DNA from: Thermoanaerobaculia bacterium
GTDB taxonomy: Bacteria; Acidobacteriota; Thermoanaerobaculia; Multivoradales; J023
Direction: 5' to 3'
Assembly (NCBI GenBank): GCA_028066595.1
Contig: JALCBJ010000060.1
Location: forward strand, 1-42,494
Length of the DNA: 42,494 nt
Part shown: positions 17,491 through 26,198 of the stretch, piece after piece
Numbering within the stretch: the stretch's first letter is position 1
Layout: the number at the start of each line of letters is the position of its first letter
Made by a program: the position numbers and the translations under genes
The notes under the pieces: model-generated
Databases searched by the model: none
What the model saw: the letters and a program-made list of their open reading frames with translations, nothing else
What the model was told of the DNA's origin: nothing

Positions 17491-18468
17491 TCATGGGCTC
17501 CACGACCACGAGATAGAAATGCTGCCGTCCCGAAAACGACCCGTGCCTGGGACGTTGTCGTTCCAAGGAAACCGATTGCCCGAATAGTTGTTGTACTGGA
17601 CCGTGATGGTGCCTGGGTGCCAGTCGAAGTAGCCGAAGCCCCAGGTGAAGTCCGGGTCCCAGGGTTGCTGCTGGCTCCCGTCCGGATACCAGACCAGGGT
17701 TCCGTTGAGGTACCACCATTTGTAGATGGTGTATTTGAAGCTCAGCTGCATCGATCGCTTCCAGTCCCGGGTCTCGCCGCTCGCCAGGTCGAAGTACCGC
17801 GGTGCGGCTGTGACCCCGATGCTGCCGTTGAGTCCGCCCGTGGGATGGACCACGAACCACCTCTGGATGGACTCGGGTACCTCGAACTTCCACGCCAAGG
17901 TGAAGGCACCCTGCTCGAACCGGGTCCGGTGTTCGTCGTCGGCGCGGTTTGGATCCAGGCGGTTACCGCCGTAGTTGGCATAGACGAAGCTAAGGGTGTA
18001 CGGCCGCCAGTCATCGTAGCCGAAGACATAGGAGAAGTCTGGATTCCAAGGTCGCTGGAGCTCCGGCTCGATGTACTCGTAAAAGGTGATGGAAGCGAAC
18101 CAGTTACCCAGGGGCTTCCATTTCAGAGACGCGGAGAAGGCGGCGTTGGTTGCGCGCTCACCTTGGGCGCCGCTTCCGGATGTGCCGTCGAGGGGCCGGG
18201 TCTGGAGCGGGTAGGAGAAACCGAAGCTGCCACTGAATTCCGCTACCAGGTTGCGCCATTCCTCGGGATACTTCTTTTCGAATAGCTCGCGCACCGGGAC
18301 CGCGAAGGAGCTCTGGATGCCCTCCGAGATCTCCTTCAGCTTCCCGTCGTCCTGCGCCGAGACCGGCAGGTGAATGCCGCATAGGACGACGGCGAGAGCT
18401 CCGCCTCGCAGCGCGCGCGTTGAGAGCTGGGTGCCGGCTTCGTGACGGGGGTGCACGGCTTCAATCAT
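17491..18468 (-). CDS. Probable outer-membrane beta-barrel protein
   Basis: This 325-residue protein has a long basic N-terminus and a hydrophobic segment (LRGGALAVVLCGIHLPVSAQ) that looks like a signal peptide ending in SAQ. After a short helical region come alternating aromatic strands rich in Tyr, Trp, Phe and Asn, ending in SISISWSWSP. A terminal aromatic strand is usual for outer-membrane barrels, although the last residue is Pro rather than Phe. Two halves share a repeat: PWNPDFSYVFGYDDW with YANYGGNR, and PWDPDFTWGFGYFDW with YNNYSGNR. The start overlaps the previous gene by 8 bases. No known family is recognised. By position it could be the export barrel for the polysaccharide, as AlgE or BcsC are in their systems; this is inference. 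Confidence 0.6.
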   Translation of the reverse strand: MIEAVHPRHEAGTQLSTRALRGGALAVVLCGIHLPVSAQDDGKLKEISEGIQSSFAVPVRELFEKKYPEEWRNLVAEFSGSFGFSYPLQTRPLDGTSGSGAQGERATNAAFSASLKWKPLGNWFASITFYEYIEPELQRPWNPDFSYVFGYDDWRPYTLSFVYANYGGNRLDPNRADDEHRTRFEQGAFTLAWKFEVPESIQRWFVVHPTGGLNGSIGVTAAPRYFDLASGETRDWKRSMQLSFKYTIYKWWYLNGTLVWYPDGSQQQPWDPDFTWGFGYFDWHPGTITVQYNNYSGNRFPWNDNVPGTGRFRDGSISISWSWSP

Positions 18469-20539
18469 CGGTACTGGGCGGCTCCGTCTTTAGGAGCGGC
18501 TCGCCGCCCCGATGGACGTAGAGCAGGATCTCAAGGATGACCGCATGGGTATTGACGTTGAGTGAGCGGTTGATCCCGCCGGAGTCGAGTTTTCCGGCCC
18601 AGATGCCCTGCCCGGGATCGCGGAGAGATTCCACCTCTTGCCGGAGGACAGAACCGTATTCGGGATCGAGCCCGAGGGCCCACCAGCCGAGGGCGTTTTT
18701 GGCGCTCCAGCCGAAGAGATCCTCCAAGACGGCTCCCTCCTGGCTTACTGCAAGCCAGGCGCGGCCCTGGTAAAGGAGATTGTTGTAGACGAACCAGGGT
18801 GCGCGGTTGAGGGCGTCCTCGCCGGCTGCGGTGATCTTGTCTTCCCGTTGCCAGCGCCGTCGCTGGGCCTCGAAGAGGCTGCTGGTGAGCTCCCGGAAAC
18901 GCTGGTCGACGCCACCCAGCTCGATCATTCCCAGGACGAAGGGATCGCTGGTCAGGAAGGGCAGGTCGCGGCGGTCTTGGAGGATCTCGACGCCGTCCAC
19001 GAAGCCGGTTTCCGTTTCTTCGTAGTCTCGGGCGCGGGGCACCGGCAACCCCCACAGAGCCAGACCCGCGGCCGCGTACTGTTCGTATCCCAGGCGGCCC
19101 TCCTGATGGATCTCCTCCTGACCGCCATCGAACCACGTACTGTTCAGCTCGCCCCCGCGGTACAGGCGTTCGAGGTCCCAGCTGTCGACGATCGCCCGCA
19201 CCTGTTCGGCGAGGGAGGGCTCGGCGAGCTCGGTGATCCGCAACCAGATCAGCAGCCGCCCCAGGTCGAGGGACGACCAGCCCGAGCCCCCCGCCAGCCC
19301 CGGCCGACCTGGGCTGGCGATGGAGGCGTCCCGGGTGTCGTATTCCCGGTTGGGGACCTCGTCGCGGTAGAGGGGCAGGGTCGCCAGGGTGTGCAGCAGG
19401 CTTTCGAGCCAGCCTATGGCCTCATCGACCTCGACCAGGGAGAGCCTCGGTGCGGCATGGAGAGCGGCGAGAGTGCTGGCCACTTCCCACATCGTCACGT
19501 AGGGGTAGCCTTCCACCGAGTTGACCAGGCCGGTCGGCTGTCGGTTGCGCTCCAGATAGGCCCAGGCATCCGAGGCCAAGGCGCGGTCCTCCGGGCTCAA
19601 GGCGTTGGGACCCGGGTGACCGGACCCCGGATGACCGGACTCCAGTGGCTCCGGCTCCAGGCCCTCCACTGGCTCCAGTTCCTTCAGTGGTTCCAGCCCC
19701 TCCGGTGACTCCAGATTCCCTGGTGTCGAGTCGGCACCGGCCGATGGAGCGGGTGCGGCAGGTACTTCGTCTGGCGGAGCGCTGGCGGGGTTAGGCGCGG
19801 GAACGATGGCGCGTTGCGGAGGGCGGACGCGCTCTTCCGTCGACGAGCCGCCGCCGTTCCCTGCAGCATCCGCCGGGGCCAACCTGCGTGCAGAGACCGA
19901 CTTCGCCAGGTCGGGGTTTTCTGCAGGATCGACGGCGCCGCCGCCCTGGGACTCCCGTTCGATCACGCTCAGGGGGCGGGCGAAGTACTCGCGGTTCTCG
20001 GTCCCGGCAGCCGCTGCTTCGGGAGTGGCTCGGGGCTCCGCGAGCCCCGGTTTCGGCCCGGAATACGAGGTGAGTCCGAGGGCGTCGTCGAGCTGGAGGA
20101 AGAACAGGGTCGCGCCGTCGATGGCTCCCAGGTCGGAGTCCGCGGACAGACCCCGCAGCCTCGACTCGATTTCGGCCCGGTGGTCAACCAGGGTTTCGCG
20201 GTGCTCCGGCCAGCGGGTGTGGCTGTTCAGGAACGCCTCCACTGCCCGGGCCCAGAGTGAATAGGCGCGGGCGTCGTCGGCACGCTCGTAGGCGATTGTG
20301 CTCAAGACGAATCCGATGCCGGCGATCTGACCCTCATCGGTCGATTGGGCCGTCGCCTGCAGGCGCTCGGCGGTGAGGGTCCAGCTTTCCGCCGCCTCCA
20401 ACATACGGCCCTGCTGGCTGAGCACGAATCCGGTGCGGTACGGACCCAGGTCCTCGCCCTGTGCACCGAGGGCCAAGATGGTGGCCGCCGCTACGCCGAG
20501 AAGCAGACGCCCCGGTTGGCCTGGGTAACCCCGGTTCAT
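18461..20539 (-). CDS. Exported DUF3131 protein with helical N-terminal domain (copy D)
   Basis: This roughly 692-residue protein has a signal peptide (LLLGVAAATILALGAQG), a helix-rich TPR-like region (about 30-150) and a Pro/Glu/Ala-rich linker. The linker includes short LEPLKELEPVEGLEP and GHPGSGHPG repeats. A C-terminal DUF3131 domain of about 330 residues follows. Domain marks are TGLVNSVEGYPYVTMWE, GWSSLDLGRLLIWL, EGRLGYEQYAA, APWFVYNNLLY and the closing NVNTHAVILEILLY. DUF3131 is an alpha-helical toroid-like family linked to glycan metabolism, with function unproven. I chose the ATG at 20539 because it overlaps the upstream stop as ATGA; an ATG at 20548 is possible. It is a candidate periplasmic scaffold between synthase and barrel. 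Confidence 0.85.
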   Translation of the reverse strand: MNRGYPGQPGRLLLGVAAATILALGAQGEDLGPYRTGFVLSQQGRMLEAAESWTLTAERLQATAQSTDEGQIAGIGFVLSTIAYERADDARAYSLWARAVEAFLNSHTRWPEHRETLVDHRAEIESRLRGLSADSDLGAIDGATLFFLQLDDALGLTSYSGPKPGLAEPRATPEAAAAGTENREYFARPLSVIERESQGGGAVDPAENPDLAKSVSARRLAPADAAGNGGGSSTEERVRPPQRAIVPAPNPASAPPDEVPAAPAPSAGADSTPGNLESPEGLEPLKELEPVEGLEPEPLESGHPGSGHPGPNALSPEDRALASDAWAYLERNRQPTGLVNSVEGYPYVTMWEVASTLAALHAAPRLSLVEVDEAIGWLESLLHTLATLPLYRDEVPNREYDTRDASIASPGRPGLAGGSGWSSLDLGRLLIWLRITELAEPSLAEQVRAIVDSWDLERLYRGGELNSTWFDGGQEEIHQEGRLGYEQYAAAGLALWGLPVPRARDYEETETGFVDGVEILQDRRDLPFLTSDPFVLGMIELGGVDQRFRELTSSLFEAQRRRWQREDKITAAGEDALNRAPWFVYNNLLYQGRAWLAVSQEGAVLEDLFGWSAKNALGWWALGLDPEYGSVLRQEVESLRDPGQGIWAGKLDSGGINRSLNVNTHAVILEILLYVHRGGEPLLKTEPPSTDD

Positions 20540-21945
20540 GGCGCGCATCTCTCGCGGTCGGCTGGGTAGCACCTCTGTGGCCGCCGGAACTCGTCCGCCA
20601 GGAGGATCTGCAGATGGCCCTTGCGAGTACCCTGGAAGAGCTTGCCCTCCTGCTTGTACAAGAGGGCCTCCAGCACCATGGCGTTGGTGGTCGCGCTCAG
20701 CACCGTCTCCCATCCTCCGGTCCGCTCTCTGCGTCCTTCATAGAACCCCCGGCGTGGGTCGAGGATCGGGCAGATCACTTCCAGGAGGGTTGCGGTGTAG
20801 GGGCGTCGGTACAGGGCCCACATGGGGAAGACCGCCCGCGTCGCCACCAGGGCCGCGTCAGGGAACTCCTGCCCGGTATCGGCGATGGTGTTCCACGGGT
20901 AGCCGGCGGCGAAGATGGAGTCGTAGACGAAGTAGGGAGGGCCCTCGAGGGGGTGGTCCGTGCGAGCGGTGAAGATCCCCTCCTGCAGGTAGCGCTCCTC
21001 CTGCACCTGGTAGACACGGTCCGCCTGGTTCGCCAGGAGAGGATCCGTGTGGCGGCTGTCTCGGCTCGAGCGGTCGTCCACCTGGTCCCAGTTGAACTCC
21101 ATCCCGAGCAGGAGAAATGGCAGGCTGACAACCGGTGCGAACGTGCCGGTTTCCCGCGGATCCCTGCCGTCGTGCAGGACCTCGACACCGTAGATCGGGA
21201 TCCGATCGTAGGGCTCGAGCAAGCTGGCCCGGCGGGTGTCGAATCCCCAGACGCGAAACCCCATGGCCGCGTACTCCTCATAGCCCAGGCGGCCTTCCTG
21301 GACCAGCTCGAGCCGGTCGTCGATGTGGTTTCCGGCGTACAAGGAGCCGCAGTCGTCCACGATGTCGCAGAAGCTCCAACGCAGGATGACCTTGTGGATG
21401 TACTCCGTGTACTGAGGGTAGCGCTCGGCGATCGTCGCCAGCCAGATCAGTAAGCGCCCGATGTCGATGGCTGACCATCCCACCGCCTGAGGCTCGTTGC
21501 GGAAGTTGGTCATCTGCTCGGTCTTCGTATGGTAATAGCGATTGGGAAGCTGGCCGCCGAAGAGGGGCATGGTGTTGAGGAAGCTCAGCAGGGTGCTGAT
21601 GCGTTCGTCGAACTGGTCTCGGCTGAGAAAATCGAGCTCGAAGGCGACATGGAGTGCCGCGAGGGTGTCGCCGACCTGCCACATGGAGGTGGTGGGAACC
21701 CCGTCGAGGGCGTTGACCAAGCCTGTCTCGGGGTTGTAGTTGGCGTCGAAATACGCCCAGGCGATCCGCGCCCAGCCGAGCTCCTGCTCTGTCAGGGCTC
21801 CGTGACGGCCCTGGTGAAAACGTTCCGAATTGCGGAACTTGTCGACGCCCGATCGGATACCCCGCACCACGACCCCACAGGACTGGAGGGAGATGGAGCA
21901 GAGCAGGAGCACGACTAGGAACCCTTGTTTGGGCGACGAATGCAT
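20536..21945 (-). CDS. DUF3131 lipoprotein (copy C)
   Basis: This 469-residue protein has a lipoprotein signal (FLVVLLLCSISLQSC; lipobox LQSC) and one DUF3131 domain over almost its whole length. Marks are AWAYFDANYNPETGLVNA, LPNRYYHTKTE, VGWSAIDIGRLLIWL, EGRLGYEEYAAMGF, GPPYFVYDSIFAAG and TTNAMVLEALLYKQEG. It also has paired Cys residues (CDIVDDCGSLY) that are shared with copy B and missing from copies A and D, a possible disulphide. No clear ribosome site precedes the ATG; 88 bases separate it from copy B. Its stop overlaps copy D's start. It is likely anchored in a membrane facing the periplasm. The biochemical role is unknown, probably glycan related. Confidence 0.88.
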   Translation of the reverse strand: MHSSPKQGFLVVLLLCSISLQSCGVVVRGIRSGVDKFRNSERFHQGRHGALTEQELGWARIAWAYFDANYNPETGLVNALDGVPTTSMWQVGDTLAALHVAFELDFLSRDQFDERISTLLSFLNTMPLFGGQLPNRYYHTKTEQMTNFRNEPQAVGWSAIDIGRLLIWLATIAERYPQYTEYIHKVILRWSFCDIVDDCGSLYAGNHIDDRLELVQEGRLGYEEYAAMGFRVWGFDTRRASLLEPYDRIPIYGVEVLHDGRDPRETGTFAPVVSLPFLLLGMEFNWDQVDDRSSRDSRHTDPLLANQADRVYQVQEERYLQEGIFTARTDHPLEGPPYFVYDSIFAAGYPWNTIADTGQEFPDAALVATRAVFPMWALYRRPYTATLLEVICPILDPRRGFYEGRRERTGGWETVLSATTNAMVLEALLYKQEGKLFQGTRKGHLQILLADEFRRPQRCYPADRERCAP

Positions 21946-22033
21946 GAACAGTTATGGGTCAAGTATCGGCGACACGGGACTCGAGGCACGTTTTCGTATC
22001 AATGGGGTCCGATCTCGACGTTTCGGTCGTGTA

Positions 22034-23665
22034 TTAGCGCCCCCGCGTTCGGCCCGGACCGCAGCCGCGTTTGTGTCTCGGAAAACACTTCAACTGCCCC
22101 TGGAACTCGTCCTCCACCGTACGGTCCCAGACGCTCACGCGGCCGCTGAACCGCAGCAGCTTTCCCTGCACTTTGTAGAGGAGGGACTCGAGCATGATCC
22201 CGTTGTTGTTGGCGGTGTAGGTCGGGATCTTGTCGCCGGATAGTTCGTACTTGCCTTCGAAGAAGCCTTTTTCTTCGTCGTAGAGGCCGGAAATCGTGTC
22301 GAATAGCAGATCGGTGTAGGGGGTTTCCCAGACCGCCCAGAGGCCCAGGGCACCCTTGAGGGCGATGGCGGCGTGTTCCGGCACGTACCTACCGTCTTCC
22401 GTGATGGTGTTCCACCCGAAGCCATCGGTGTAGATGGTGTCGTAGACGAAATAGGGCGCTTCCGCAAGCTGGTGTTCCGTGCGCGCGGTGATGATGCCGG
22501 TGTGGTGGTAGCGCGCCTCCTGGACGTCGTAGATGCGCTGGGCGAACTCCGCGATCCATGGCACCGTGTGGGTTTTGTCGTCCGAAGAGATATCGTCGGG
22601 CTCGTCCCAGTTGAGCTCGATGGCGTCGAGGACGTAGCTCTCGCAGACGACGTAGTTGTGGGCACCCAGGACCCGAGGGTCCCGGGAATCGAAGGGGACG
22701 TGGATGTCGAAAAGGTTGATCGTCGAATAGGGCTCCGCCAGAGAGGCCCGGCGCGTGTTGAAACCCCACAGCGCAAAGCCCTTGGCAGCGTACTCTTCGT
22801 AGCCGAGCCTGCCCTCCTGGAGGTAGCGGACCTGGCCGTCGTCTGTCACGGCGGCACCGTACATCGTTCCGCAGTCGTCCAGGACGTTGCAGAAGTTCCA
22901 TCGCATGATGAATCGATCGATGGCGTTGCCGTGTTCCGGATAGCGCTCCTTGATGATGCGGAGCCAGATCAGCAAGCGTCCGAGATCGAGGGCCGAGAAA
23001 CCGATCTCTCCGGGCTGATTGCCGTAGTCGACCTTGGCGGCGGTCTGCGTGTTGTAGACCTTGTTGGGGAGCTCGCCGCGGAAGAACTCCATCCGGTTGA
23101 AGGTGGCGAGGATCGCCACCATCCGCCGATCGAATTCGTGTTTGTCGATGATGCAGAGCTCCCGGGCAGCCACCATGCCCGCCATGTAAGACGCCGTGTC
23201 CCACATGGTCGTGGAAGGGTAGTCGTTGACCGCATTGACCAGGCCCGTCGTCTCCTGGAGGTTGTTCTCGAAGTATTTCCAGGCGATGCGGGCCATCTGC
23301 ATCTCGACCGCGGTCAGAGGGCCGTTGCGTCCGGGATGGCGCCCTCCTGGGGGCGCCACGTACATGTTTTCGCAGAGGTCTACGGAGCCGCACAGGTGCT
23401 GAAAACAGTTTGTACAGGCGATGCCGCATTCCTCGACCTGTGCCGTGTCCGTGGCGACGGACGGGATACGCGGGGAGCTGGGGCCCAGCAGGGGGAGGGA
23501 GCAGCCGACCAGCAGCGTGAGAGCGATGGCGGCTGCGGCAACCCCGACCCTCCGCCCGCGGAACTTGCCCGTCGGGTTGCCGTGGTCCGGACCATCCGGG
23601 CGCCGGGCGGTCGAAGCCCGACCCTGCTCGAAGCTCTCCGGTTCCGGCTCGGACGCTGCCCGCAT
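22034..23665 (-). CDS. DUF3131 lipoprotein (copy B)
   Basis: This roughly 543-residue protein has a short basic N-terminus, a lipoprotein signal (AAAAIALTLLVGC), a Cys-rich spacer (CGIACTNCFQHLCGSVDLC) and a DUF3131 domain. The domain shows AWKYFENNLQETTGLVNAV, STTMWDTASY, LPNKVYNTQT, IGFSALDLGRLLIWL, EGRLGYEEYAA, AEAPYFVYDTIY and NNNGIMLESLLYKVQG. The ATG at 23665 shares one base with the stop of the histidine kinase gene (TGATG) and has GGAGG 8 bases upstream, so it is translationally coupled to a regulator gene. The Cys-rich spacer is absent from the other copies and might bind metal or form disulphides. Its role is probably in assembly or trimming of the polysaccharide, by inference. Confidence 0.88.
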   Translation of the reverse strand: MRAASEPEPESFEQGRASTARRPDGPDHGNPTGKFRGRRVGVAAAAIALTLLVGCSLPLLGPSSPRIPSVATDTAQVEECGIACTNCFQHLCGSVDLCENMYVAPPGGRHPGRNGPLTAVEMQMARIAWKYFENNLQETTGLVNAVNDYPSTTMWDTASYMAGMVAARELCIIDKHEFDRRMVAILATFNRMEFFRGELPNKVYNTQTAAKVDYGNQPGEIGFSALDLGRLLIWLRIIKERYPEHGNAIDRFIMRWNFCNVLDDCGTMYGAAVTDDGQVRYLQEGRLGYEEYAAKGFALWGFNTRRASLAEPYSTINLFDIHVPFDSRDPRVLGAHNYVVCESYVLDAIELNWDEPDDISSDDKTHTVPWIAEFAQRIYDVQEARYHHTGIITARTEHQLAEAPYFVYDTIYTDGFGWNTITEDGRYVPEHAAIALKGALGLWAVWETPYTDLLFDTISGLYDEEKGFFEGKYELSGDKIPTYTANNNGIMLESLLYKVQGKLLRFSGRVSVWDRTVEDEFQGQLKCFPRHKRGCGPGRTRGR

Positions 23666-25740
23666 CAATGAACCTCCGGGTTCGAGCTGGCACTGAGCTT
23701 TCTGGCGATCTCCTCCACTCGCACCGGCTTGGCGATGTAATCGTCCATCCCGGCTTCCAGGCAACGCTCCCGATCACCCTTGAGCGCGTTGGCGGTCATC
23801 GCTACGATGCGCGGCTGCTGCTCTTTGGGCCAGCGTTTTCGGATCTCCCGTGACGCCGAGAGGCCGTCGAGCTCGGGCATTTGCAGGTCCATGAGCACCA
23901 CGTCGTAGGGTTGGCGCTCTAGAGCCTTCAGAACCTCGAGCCCATTGGCGGCCACGTCGGCCTCGTAGCCCAACCCCGCCAGGATCTTCAGCGCCACCCT
24001 TTGGTTGATCCGATGGTCCTCGGCGAGGAGGATCCGCAGGGGGCGACCGTCGGGCTGGAAGGCGACCGCGGGCTCCTGCGGCTCCGCCTCCGGCGGTGGG
24101 CTCGGTTCGCTGTGGATCACTTTGAGCAGGGCAGCTTTGAGCCGAGATTGCTTGACCGGTTTGTGCAGGCAGCCCGCGATGCCGACCTTGTGCACCAGCT
24201 CGTCGTCCACCACCGTGACCATGGAGCTGAGCAGCAACAGGGGAATCTTCCTCAGGTCCTCGTGCTTGCGGATTGCAGCCGCCAGCTGTAGACCGTCCAT
24301 GCCCGGCATCTGCATGTCGAGGATGGCCACGTCGAAGGGTTTGAGGCGCAGGAGCGTCAGGGCCTCGGGCCCTGAGGAGGCCAATTGCGGTTCCATATTC
24401 CAAGAGGATGTTTGGCGCGTCAGGATGAGCCGGTTGCTCTCGTTGTCGTCGACGATCAAGACGCGCCGGCCCTCGAGGCCCTCGGTTACCTCCTCGGAAA
24501 TCCCGTACCCTCGAGCCCTCTCCACCCGGAACGAGAACGAGAAGGTGGATCCATCGCCGGGCTCCGATTCCACCCACAGGTCTCCCCCCATCATCCGCGC
24601 GAGCCGCTGGCTGATGGCCAGGCCCAGGCCCGTACCCCCGAACTTGCGGGTGGTGGAAGTGTCCGCCTGGCTGAAAGATTCGAAGATCGCCTCCTGGCGG
24701 TCCACCGGGATACCGATGCCGGTGTCACTCACGGCGATGACGACCTTCACCTCGCGGGGACCGGCCTCCGGGTCGTCGGGTGGCTCCATCCGTGCTCGGA
24801 CCACGATCTCGCCCGTCTCGGTGAACTTCAGGGCATTGCTCAAGAGGTTCGTCAGCACCTGGCGCATTCGGGTGACGTCGCCGATCAGGTTCACTTCGCC
24901 GTCTTCCTCGATGTCACTGGCCAGCTCCAACCCCTTCCCCGTAGCCTGGGGCGCGATGAGATCGAGGCAGGACTCGATGGCCGTGCGGAGCTCGAAGCGC
25001 TCTTCCTCCAGCTCCAGCTTTCCGGCCTCGATCTTGGAGAAGTCGAGGATGTCGTTGAGGATCACCAGCAAGCTGTCACCACTCTGCTCGATGGTCTGCA
25101 CGAGGTCCTTCTGTTCATCGTCGAGATCAGTGGGCAAAAGGACGCCACAGAGCCCGATCACGGCGTTCAGAGGAGTCCGGATCTCGTGACTCATGTTGGC
25201 GAGGAAGTCCGATTTGGCGCGATCACCCTCCTCGGCTCTCTCTTTCGCAGCTTGCAGCTCCTCTTCCGCGGCCTTGCGCTCCGTGATGTCTCGCACGAAG
25301 GCGCTGAAGTGATATTCACCGGCCAGACGCAGAGGGCAGACGGCCATCTCCACCATGAACTCCTCACCGCCCTTGCGCACGGCCGGGACCTCGATTCTCT
25401 GGTTGAGAATCGGGCCTTCGCCGGTAGCGAGGAACTTCGCGAACCCCTCTTGGTGGCGCTCGCGGAGCGCCGGGGGCACGATGAAGTCCACCATCGGCCG
25501 ACCCATGGCCTCCGCGGCGGACCAGCCGAAGGTGGCCTCCGCCTGGCGGTTCCAGTCGTGGATCAGTCCTTTCTCGTCGATCCGGATGATCGCGTCGAGG
25601 GCCGAGTCGAGGATCAGCTTGCGCAGCTTGGTACTGGCGCGGAAACGCCTGGACGTGATCTGGCTGACCCGCCAAGCCGTCCACAGGCAGATCACCAGCA
25701 CGATGATCGTGACGATTTGCAGGGCGACGGAGAACGTCAT
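23665..25740 (-). CDS. Hybrid sensor histidine kinase (PAS, HisKA, HATPase, two REC)
   Basis: This 691-residue protein has one N-terminal membrane segment (5-27), a PAS domain (about 40-155), a HisKA helix with FLANMSHEIRTPLN (phospho-acceptor His185) and an ATPase domain (N-box near 301, DTGIGIP at 339, GGTGLGLAI at 368). Two receiver domains follow: REC1 with Asp475 in VAILDMQMPG and REC2 with Asp618 in VVLMDLQMPE. With no large periplasmic domain, it likely senses a cytoplasmic or membrane signal through PAS. The stand-alone Hpt protein (36675-37043) and the REC domain of the PP2C phosphatase (26195-27433) in the same cluster are its likely phosphorelay partners. The ATG overlaps the RsbW-like gene's stop as ATGA. 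Confidence 0.95.
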   Translation of the reverse strand: MTFSVALQIVTIIVLVICLWTAWRVSQITSRRFRASTKLRKLILDSALDAIIRIDEKGLIHDWNRQAEATFGWSAAEAMGRPMVDFIVPPALRERHQEGFAKFLATGEGPILNQRIEVPAVRKGGEEFMVEMAVCPLRLAGEYHFSAFVRDITERKAAEEELQAAKERAEEGDRAKSDFLANMSHEIRTPLNAVIGLCGVLLPTDLDDEQKDLVQTIEQSGDSLLVILNDILDFSKIEAGKLELEEERFELRTAIESCLDLIAPQATGKGLELASDIEEDGEVNLIGDVTRMRQVLTNLLSNALKFTETGEIVVRARMEPPDDPEAGPREVKVVIAVSDTGIGIPVDRQEAIFESFSQADTSTTRKFGGTGLGLAISQRLARMMGGDLWVESEPGDGSTFSFSFRVERARGYGISEEVTEGLEGRRVLIVDDNESNRLILTRQTSSWNMEPQLASSGPEALTLLRLKPFDVAILDMQMPGMDGLQLAAAIRKHEDLRKIPLLLLSSMVTVVDDELVHKVGIAGCLHKPVKQSRLKAALLKVIHSEPSPPPEAEPQEPAVAFQPDGRPLRILLAEDHRINQRVALKILAGLGYEADVAANGLEVLKALERQPYDVVLMDLQMPELDGLSASREIRKRWPKEQQPRIVAMTANALKGDRERCLEAGMDDYIAKPVRVEEIARKLSASSNPEVH

Positions 25741-26198
25741 GCTTCGGTCGCTTGCGGATGGTTCAAGGACTTGCTCATCGTCAACACCACGCCATCGGGA
25801 TTCTTCTTGTAGACCACTCGGTCCATGAGCTGGTCGATGAGGAACGAGCCACGGCCGCGGGCGGAGGTGGGGGGCGGTGTCGGCACCTCGTCGGAAGCCG
25901 TGTCGTTATCGGGCTCCATGCCTTGACCCCGGTCCTTGACCTCGAACTCCAGGTCGGTGGGTGTGAGACGCACCTCCACGTCCACCGGGTGTCCTGCCTC
26001 GCATCGATAGCCGTGTTCCACGCTGTTGGTGACTGCCTCGACCACGCAGAGCTCGACATTGAAGGCGTCGACCTCGCCGAGGCCGGCGTGCATCGCCAGG
26101 GCGCGGGAGGCGACCCCAACCAGGGCAATGTCTTCGAGACGACTATCGATCCGCAAGCTCAAGGTGAGGGGCGACTCGGATCCGTGGTTGCCCATCAC
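25737..26198 (-). CDS. RsbW/SpoIIAB-like serine kinase (anti-sigma-type ATPase)
   Basis: This 153-residue GHKL ATPase has an N-box VVEAVTNSVEHGY (Glu54, Asn58), a G1 box VKDRGQGME and a G2-like GRGSFLIDQLMD. Such kinases phosphorylate a STAS antagonist on Ser and, when free, bind a sigma factor or another target. The STAS protein at 37223-37594 is the probable substrate. The PP2C phosphatase encoded immediately upstream is its antagonist, and the two genes overlap as ATGA. A Pro-rich insert (PTPPPTSA) precedes the G2 box. No sigma factor lies in this cluster, so the final target is unknown. Confidence 0.9.
   Translation of the reverse strand: MMGNHGSESPLTLSLRIDSRLEDIALVGVASRALAMHAGLGEVDAFNVELCVVEAVTNSVEHGYRCEAGHPVDVEVRLTPTDLEFEVKDRGQGMEPDNDTASDEVPTPPPTSARGRGSFLIDQLMDRVVYKKNPDGVVLTMSKSLNHPQATEA

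Noticed and set aside
16975..18285. Plus-strand open frame of 436 codons
   Set aside because: It spans the glycerate kinase and barrel genes in antisense and has no recognisable domain.
22373..23671. Long plus-strand open frame (432 codons) opposite DUF3131 copy B
   Set aside because: It is antisense to a clear family match, has no known motif and is expected from high-G+C codon bias.
24385..25812. Long plus-strand open frame (475 codons) opposite the hybrid kinase
   Set aside because: It mirrors the kinase gene, shows no family pattern and crosses two real genes.
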